Shown here piece by piece: positions 30,802-35,067 of a DNA stretch of 35,067 nucleotides. This stretch comes from Silvanigrellales bacterium (GTDB lineage: Bacteria > Bdellovibrionota_B > Oligoflexia > Silvanigrellales > Silvanigrellaceae), in assembly GCA_020247005.1 (NCBI GenBank), contig JADCJN010000285.1, forward strand, positions 1 through 35,067. The letters run 5' to 3'. The notes under the pieces are model-generated. The model did not search any database. It was not told the DNA's origin and saw nothing but the letters and a program-made list of their open reading frames with translations. Each line of letters begins with the position of its first letter. Within the stretch, counting starts at the first letter, position 1. The position numbers were made by a program, and so were the translations under genes.

Positions 30802-30841
30802 GAGAGTCCGAACCCATCCTCTCCTTTGTGAGGTTCCCGTC

Positions 30842-32068
30842 ATGCGACTCCCCCTTGCGCTGGTTGTTCCCGTTGTTTTCCGGCTGGTTCCCTTCGTCGT
30901 CGTGGCGGGGTTCTCGACGGGGCATGCGGACGTTGGCTTGGAGGCCAACCACTATTTCCTCGCGGAAGGAAAAGTGCAGAGGCTTTCACCCCCGCTCATG
31001 GCCCGAAATCTCGCATTGTTTCATTTGGCCTCGTGGAAGGCCGTTCGGGCCCTGGAAAGCGACTCTTCCGATGACGTGCAGAGAGCCCGGGTCCTGGGAG
31101 CGTTCCGTGCCGTTTGGGCAAACGCCTTCGACTGGAAGGGCTCCGATGCTCGCGCCTGGCACGACGAATCATTGGCGAAACTGCAGCAAAACTCCCACGA
31201 GCCCGCCGCTCTCCTCGACGCGTGGGACGAGGGGCGGAGGGTGGGAACTCAGCTCGTCGACGACCGGCGTGAGGACCTGGCAATTGCACAGGCACCAGAC
31301 CACCTCGCCCCCCCCTGGGCCGATGGTTTTCCGACTTGGACACCGGGAGCGCATGCCAAGGCATTGCATCCACGGTGGGGTGAAGTCCGTCCGTTGGTGG
31401 CGCAGGGCGTGCACCATGTGCCAACCCCACCCTCTCCAGCAATGAGCTCATTCACCCGAGACGTGATTTTGACAGCGCGCATGGGAGCCGAAGATGCAGC
31501 AGGTGCGACACCAGAAACCCAGATGATCGCTCGATTCTGGGAGCAAGGCTCGGGAACGGTCACTCCGCCAGGGCAATGGAACGTCATAGCGGTCGATTTT
31601 GCACGAGGCGCTGGCCTATCGCTCCGCGAGGAGGTTCAGTTCTTCGCCCAACTGAATGTTGCGCTCTTCGACGCGTCCATCCACTGCTGGCGCGAGAAAT
31701 ACCGGCATCGAGCGCCGCGCCCCGTCGACGTCATGACCGCGCTTTTCCCAAACCTGGGTTGGACGCCTTTGCTCGCGACTCCCCCCCATCCGGAGTACCC
31801 GAGCGGACACAGCACCTTCTCGGCAGCAGCCGCGGAAGTTGTCGAACACTGGAATGCAGGAGGGGTGAAGCCCCTATCGGTGACTTCTGAAGACACACCC
31901 GGTGTTGTGAGGCGTTTCGCTGACGCCCACGCTCTTGCACGGGAAGCGGGGCTCAGCCGCATCTATGGAGGGATTCATTTCCCGTCCGCAAACCAGGCCG
32001 GCCTCCAACTGGGGAAAGAAGTGGGACGCGTCGTTGTGCTGAGCCTCAGCTCTGAGGACGCTCCGTAA
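30842..32068 (+). CDS. Vanadium-haloperoxidase/PAP2-superfamily secreted protein
   Basis: A 408-residue protein. I chose ATG 30842, with GAGG eight bases upstream and a signal peptide (residues 1-29, ending STGHA). The frame is open further upstream but there overlaps the CydA-like gene. C-terminal motifs match the vanadate/phosphate pocket shared by haloperoxidases and PAP2 phosphatases: Lys286 and Arg293 (KYRHRAPRP), PSGH (320-323, in HPEYPSGHSTFSAAAAEVV), and Arg373 with His379 (RIYGGIHFPSANQAG). The N-terminal half is helical, as in vanadium chloroperoxidase relatives. The enzyme needs no zinc, and it sits behind a Zur-like box. A role replacing a zinc-dependent phosphatase under zinc shortage is possible. 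Phosphatase versus haloperoxidase cannot be decided here. Confidence 0.88.
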   Translation: MRLPLALVVPVVFRLVPFVVVAGFSTGHADVGLEANHYFLAEGKVQRLSPPLMARNLALFHLASWKAVRALESDSSDDVQRARVLGAFRAVWANAFDWKGSDARAWHDESLAKLQQNSHEPAALLDAWDEGRRVGTQLVDDRREDLAIAQAPDHLAPPWADGFPTWTPGAHAKALHPRWGEVRPLVAQGVHHVPTPPSPAMSSFTRDVILTARMGAEDAAGATPETQMIARFWEQGSGTVTPPGQWNVIAVDFARGAGLSLREEVQFFAQLNVALFDASIHCWREKYRHRAPRPVDVMTALFPNLGWTPLLATPPHPEYPSGHSTFSAAAAEVVEHWNAGGVKPLSVTSEDTPGVVRRFADAHALAREAGLSRIYGGIHFPSANQAGLQLGKEVGRVVVLSLSSEDAP

Positions 32069-32104
32069 CAGTCTTCAAACGAACTTCCGCCATTGATGTA
32101 TTCT

Positions 32105-32120
32105 TGATTCAACTGTATCA
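32105..32120. promoter_or_regulatory. Zur-like box 2, upstream of rpmG
   Basis: TGATTCAACTGTATCA differs from box 4 at two positions. A TAGAAT (-10-like) lies at 32122-32127, directly next to it, so a bound repressor would block the promoter. It is 28 bases from the rpmG start. Confidence 0.65.
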
Positions 32121-32147
32121 GTAGAATTTCACTCACAGGAGGCCACC

Positions 32148-32309
32148 ATGCGCGAAACCATCAAACTCGTCGGAATCGGTCCCGACGGCAAGCCAACGGG
32201 CTCAGTTTACATGACCACAAAGAACAAGAAGACCATGCAGAAAAAAGTCGAGCTGAAGAAGTATTGCAAGTTCACTCGCAAGCACATCGTCCACCGCGAG
32301 GCGAAATAG
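32148..32309 (+). CDS. rpmG: Ribosomal protein L33, zinc-free (C-minus) paralogue
   Basis: A 53-residue protein; AGGAGG lies five bases before the ATG. The sequence starts [18 protein letters not shown], has [19 protein letters not shown] and ends in [12 protein letters not shown], a clear L33. Zinc-binding L33 has two CxxC pairs; this one has a single Cys (40), so it cannot bind zinc the usual way. In many bacteria such C-minus paralogues are repressed by Zur and replace the zinc form to free zinc from ribosomes. The Zur-like box 28 bases upstream and znu genes downstream fit that role. A hairpin follows the stop codon. Confidence 0.95.
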   Translation: MRETIKLVGIGPDGKPTGSVYMTTKNKKTMQKKVELKKYCKFTRKHIVHREAK

Positions 32310-32334
32310 GCGTTGCCTCTTGGAAGGCAGCGCC
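32309..32334 (+). terminator. Hairpin after rpmG
   Basis: GGCGTTGCC (32309-32317) and GGCAGCGCC (32326-32334) pair over nine bases, one of them G-T, with an 8-base loop. It begins at the last base of the rpmG stop codon. There is no strong T tract, so termination may be partial. Confidence 0.5.
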
Positions 32335-32340
32335 TCCGGT

Positions 32341-32366
32341 GTTATTGATTTTATAATATCACTAAC
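32341..32366. promoter_or_regulatory. Zur-like box 3, upstream of the CobW-family gene, containing TATAAT
   Basis: The 16-base core TGATTTTATAATATCA (32346-32361) has one mismatched pair. Outer arms GTTA/TAAC extend the dyad to 26 bases with two mismatched pairs. A perfect -10 element, TATAAT (32352-32357), lies inside it, so repressor and polymerase would compete directly. Confidence 0.7.
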
Positions 32367-32380
32367 ACTCGAGAGTCCCT

Positions 32381-33706
32381 ATGCCCAACGACACGCGCTT
32401 GCCTGTGACGGTCCTGTCCGGATTCCTTGGTGCCGGAAAGACGACGCTCCTCACGCACCTGCTCAACAACCGTTGTGGCCTGCGGGTCGCTCTCATCGTC
32501 AACGACCTGAGCGAGGTGAACGTCGATGCGGCGCTGGTGAAGCAAGGAGCGGCCTCGCTGACCCGCACCGACGAAAAGCTCGTCGAAATGAGCAACGGCT
32601 GCATCTGTTGCACGCTCCGCGAGGATCTTCTCGTTGAGATCCGGAAACTCGCGGAAGTAGGCCGCTTCGACGCACTCATCATCGAGTCCACAGGAATCTC
32701 GGAGCCCCTCCCTGTCGCCGAAACCTTCACATTCGCGGATGATCAAGGACGGCGCCTCGACGAAGTCGCTCGCCTCGACACCCTCGTCACCGTGATCGAC
32801 GCCGAGTCGTTTCTCGACCTTTATCTTTCGCGCGACTCGCTCGCAGACACAGGGCAACAGGCAAACGAAAACGACCACCGGCAAGTCGCTGATCTCCTCG
32901 TGGAGCAGGTTGAGTTCGCCAATGTGCTCGTCATGAACAAATGCGACCGCGTGGATGAGGCTCAACGGGAATGCTTGGTCGGGATCCTCCGAAAGCTTAA
33001 TCCCGAGGCCCAGATTATCCACGCCGTGAATGCGCAAGTGCCTTTCGCTGCGCTGGTCGGTACGGGTCTGTTCTCCTTAGACAAGGCCTCGGCCGCGCCT
33101 GGGTGGCTCCAGGAACTTCGAGGCTCGCACCGCCCCGAAACTGATGTCTATGGACTTTCAAGCTTCGTTTACCGTGCAAGGCGACCTTTTCATCCCGCAC
33201 GGCTCGAGTCGTTGCTGCAACATCCGTTCGCGGGCGTCTTGCGGGCCAAAGGAACGTTCTGGATCGCGAGCCATCCTGAACGTTCCTGGCAATGGTCGCA
33301 TGCGGGCCTGTCGTTACGCGTAGAACCCGGCGAACTCTGGCGCGCTGCCCTTGCGGAAGCAGATGGACCCGATGTTTTCGCGATGTTCGGGGCTTTGAGT
33401 GCCGAGTGGGACCCTGTGTACGGAGACAGAAAACAGGAGCTCGTCTTTATTGGTATCGGACTCGAAAAGGAGGCCCTCTCAGCAAGCCTCGACGACTGCC
33501 TTCTCTCGGACGAGGAGCTCGAGTTCGGGAGAGCCGCATGGAGCTCTCTCACATCGCCTCTCTTCGGCACCGTTCCTCAGTCCAATGTGCAAGGACTCGG
33601 GCAACGCACGTCACCTGGCGTTCGCGAATTTCTTGAGTTCAGTCGCACGCTACTCGATGCACAACACGAGGACGAAACTGAAAAACGATCCACCCTTGAC
33701 AAATGA
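32381..33706 (+). CDS. CobW/COG0523-family GTPase, Zur-controlled zinc chaperone type
   Basis: A 441-residue G3E GTPase. Marks are Walker [10 protein letters not shown] (14-22), the metal motif CICC (74-77, in [12 protein letters not shown]), [10 protein letters not shown] and NKCD (186-189). The C-terminal CobW domain covers about residues 235-375 ([17 protein letters not shown], then [16 protein letters not shown] and [20 protein letters not shown]). COG0523 proteins under Zur control (ZigA/YciC, ZNG1) hand zinc to client enzymes when zinc is scarce. A Zur-like box with an internal -10 lies 15-40 bases upstream. The stop codon TGA lies inside the Zur-like box of the next gene. A His-rich loop between domains, common in other members, is not seen. 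Confidence 0.93.
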   Translation: MPNDTRLPVTVLSGFLGAGKTTLLTHLLNNRCGLRVALIVNDLSEVNVDAALVKQGAASLTRTDEKLVEMSNGCICCTLREDLLVEIRKLAEVGRFDALIIESTGISEPLPVAETFTFADDQGRRLDEVARLDTLVTVIDAESFLDLYLSRDSLADTGQQANENDHRQVADLLVEQVEFANVLVMNKCDRVDEAQRECLVGILRKLNPEAQIIHAVNAQVPFAALVGTGLFSLDKASAAPGWLQELRGSHRPETDVYGLSSFVYRARRPFHPARLESLLQHPFAGVLRAKGTFWIASHPERSWQWSHAGLSLRVEPGELWRAALAEADGPDVFAMFGALSAEWDPVYGDRKQELVFIGIGLEKEALSASLDDCLLSDEELEFGRAAWSSLTSPLFGTVPQSNVQGLGQRTSPGVREFLEFSRTLLDAQHEDETEKRSTLDK

Positions 33707-33721
33707 TACAATTGTATCATT
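33696..33721 (+). promoter_or_regulatory. Zur-like box 4 with overlapping -35, upstream of znuA
   Basis: AATGATACAATTGTATCATT (33702-33721) is a perfect 20-base palindrome. A consensus -35, TTGACA (33696-33701), abuts it, so binding would cover the promoter spacer. The site overlaps the end of the CobW-family gene and is 37 bases from the znuA start. This is the best-conserved of the four boxes. Confidence 0.8.
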
Positions 33722-33758
33722 AAGAAAGAGGACACTTCTTTCTGCACGAGGCGCCTCT

Positions 33759-34691
33759 ATGTTGTTTTCCCCATTCCCGACCGTCCGAATCCTCTCACTC
33801 ATCGTTTCGAACCTTGTGATCTCCGTCGCATTCGCAGCGCCACTGCGCGTCGTGGCAACGACCCCACAGATAGCGGAGGCCGTTCGACTTGTTGGAGGCA
33901 ACGAAGTTGAGGTGAAGACTCTCGTGGCCCCTGGCCTCGATCCCCACACCTACAAGGCCACGCCTTCCGACGTTGAAGCGCTCAAAATGGCCGATGTCAT
34001 CTTCATTTCCGGACTGCACCTGGAAGCACAGATGGAGAGAGTGCTCAAAGCGCAAGGCGCAAGGAAAGCTGTCGTCATCGTGAGTGACGGCATCCCTCGT
34101 TCCGAACTCCTTCCCGATCCGGAGATCAAAGGACAGTTCGACCCGCATTTTTGGCACGATATTTCACTGTGGCGCAAGGCAGTTGACACAGTGAAAACCA
34201 CGCTTATCAAAACCCGGAAAGCGGATTCAAAGACCTTCGAGGCGAACGCCATGGCCTACGACAAGACCCTCTCGGAACTCGACGCCGACCTCGGCCGCGA
34301 GATCGCCCGCATCCCTCGCTCTTCCCGGGTCCTCGTCACGACGCATGACGCCTTTAGTTACTTTGCTAGGCGGTACGGTTTTCAGGTTGACAATGTCCAA
34401 GGCGTCAATACGGAAAGCGAAGCCTCCGTTGCCGACGTGCGCCGGGTTTCCGATTTTCTCGTTTCACGAAACGTGTCGGCGATGTTCCTAGAATCCTCTA
34501 CGCCCGCGAGATATGCGCAGGCCGTCATTGAGGCAGCCGCCGCCAAAGGTAAGAAGGTCTCCTTGGCCAGTGAACTCTATGCCGACGGACCTGGGGAAGC
34601 GTCCGGGCCCGCTGGAACCTACGAAAGGATGATGCGTCTGAACACGAAGACCATCGTTTCCGCCCTTTCGGGAATCACGGCCTCCAAATGA
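33759..34691 (+). CDS. znuA: Zinc ABC transporter, periplasmic substrate-binding protein
   Basis: A 310-residue cluster A-I binding protein. I chose ATG 33759 because GAGG lies seven bases upstream and a signal peptide follows (ending SVAFA, 26). Likely metal ligands are His63 (LDPHTYKATPSD), His130 (FDPHFWHDIS), His196 (TTHDAFSYFARRYGF) and Asp276 (ELYADGPG). The His-rich loop of enterobacterial ZnuA is absent, and the FDPHFWHD sequence resembles TroA/AztC/MntC types. The sequence alone would not settle Zn against Mn; the Zur-like box and the neighbouring zinc-stress genes argue for zinc. The stop overlaps the ATPase start (ATGA). Confidence 0.9.
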   Translation: MLFSPFPTVRILSLIVSNLVISVAFAAPLRVVATTPQIAEAVRLVGGNEVEVKTLVAPGLDPHTYKATPSDVEALKMADVIFISGLHLEAQMERVLKAQGARKAVVIVSDGIPRSELLPDPEIKGQFDPHFWHDISLWRKAVDTVKTTLIKTRKADSKTFEANAMAYDKTLSELDADLGREIARIPRSSRVLVTTHDAFSYFARRYGFQVDNVQGVNTESEASVADVRRVSDFLVSRNVSAMFLESSTPARYAQAVIEAAAAKGKKVSLASELYADGPGEASGPAGTYERMMRLNTKTIVSALSGITASK

Positions 34692-35067
34692 CCTCCGCCT
34701 TGCGCTTTGAGGCACTCAGCGTGAACCTGCCCGGCGGCGTCACCGCTCTCAAACATGTCTCCTTCGAAGTTCCCAAAGGCACCATTTGCGCCCTTGTGGG
34801 GCCAAACGGCGCGGGCAAGACCACTCTTCTGCGAACCCTGCTTGGCCTCGAGAAATCCCAGCACGGATCGGCCCAAATCCTCGGCGCCGCATTTCAGCCA
34901 GGCGAGACGAGGGTGGCATATATGCCCCAGCGATCTGACGTCGATCTCGACTTCCCGGTCACCGTCGCCGAAATCGTGGCCATGGGTCTTCCCAGCCGAG
35001 GGTATGTCTTCCCCACTCTCTCTGGGCGCCGAAAACGCCGAGCACAAGTCGAGTCTCTCCTCGCTCT
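34688..35067 (+). CDS. znuC: Zinc ABC transporter ATPase, N-terminal part, cut by window edge
   Basis: The first 126 residues of an ABC ATPase. Its ATG overlaps the znuA stop. Walker A is GPNGAGKTT, followed by LLRTLLGLEKSQHG. The Q-loop segment YMPQRSDVDLDFPVTVAEIV and the next MGL are typical of ZnuC/MntB-type ATPases. The signature motif and Walker B lie outside the window. A permease gene (znuB) is expected further right. Confidence 0.92.
   Translation, partial: MTSALRFEALSVNLPGGVTALKHVSFEVPKGTICALVGPNGAGKTTLLRTLLGLEKSQHGSAQILGAAFQPGETRVAYMPQRSDVDLDFPVTVAEIVAMGLPSRGYVFPTLSGRRKRRAQVESLLA

Noticed and set aside
1-35067. CRISPR arrays, tRNA or rRNA genes, insertion sequences, prophage genes
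   Set aside because: Looked for on both strands by eye; no regularly spaced repeats, cloverleaf-like genes or transposase/integrase motifs were found.

Overview
The window is high-GC, densely coded chromosomal DNA from a Gram-negative bacterium. At least seven genes encode lipoproteins, and there are c-type cytochromes, an outer-membrane barrel and periplasmic metal proteins. One regulator resembles the TIGR02147/DUF4423-type proteins that are common in Bdellovibrionota. A lineage among the former Deltaproteobacteria (Bdellovibrionota or Myxococcota) is therefore my guess, with low confidence. I see no rRNA, tRNA, CRISPR array, transposase or phage gene.

Region 1 (1-3605). At the left edge, a minus-strand gene begins like a borosin-type peptide N-methyltransferase (TP-methylase fold) and runs off the window. 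A 60-residue Gly-rich peptide gene lies upstream of it, with an attenuator-like hairpin between the two. A DNA-binding regulator and a secreted S9 peptidase follow, divergent across a cluster of nested inverted repeats.

Region 2 (3714-15062). A VIT-family Fe/Mn transporter, a P2-type cation ATPase and a baeRF-like protein lie on the minus strand. A ferric-reductase-like flavocytochrome is translationally coupled to a cytochrome-b5 domain. Next come a 40-residue basic protein, a 912-residue heme lipoprotein with a fibronectin-III end, an AT-richer DHFR-like enzyme and a fasciclin protein.

Region 3 (15244-24125) is the most unusual part. Two divergent MbnP/MbnH pairs (copper-binding protein plus di-heme tryptophan oxidase) are followed, in the plus direction, by an outer-membrane barrel. 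Converging on them is a four-gene minus-strand cassette: a Cys-rich c-type cytochrome lipoprotein, an MNIO (DUF692) oxidase, an MNIO partner-like protein and a YtkA/FixH-like lipoprotein. MNIO enzymes, partner proteins and MbnP/MbnH are all parts known from methanobactin and bufferin biology, but no ordinary short precursor is visible. The candidate substrate is the Cys-rich domain carried on the cytochrome.

Region 4 (24228-30752). Directly upstream of that cassette and on the same strand is a RegB/RegA-like redox two-component system (RegB signature GGPWNPF), coupled to a leucine-rich-repeat lipoprotein. Divergent from it are a YcnI-like copper protein and two translationally coupled CydA-like membrane proteins, each ending in its own c-type heme domain. 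They look like a heterodimeric member of the cytochrome bd superfamily.

Region 5 (30774-35067) is a zinc-starvation regulon readable from the DNA. Four Zur-like palindromes (TGATAC-N4-GTATCA type) precede a vanadium-haloperoxidase/PAP2-type protein, a zinc-free L33 ribosomal protein paralogue, a CobW-family GTPase, and znuA-znuC, which runs off the right edge.

Overall the window reads as a metal and respiration island (Cu, Zn, Fe). Starts were chosen by Shine-Dalgarno spacing, signal peptides and overlaps. All family assignments are made by eye.
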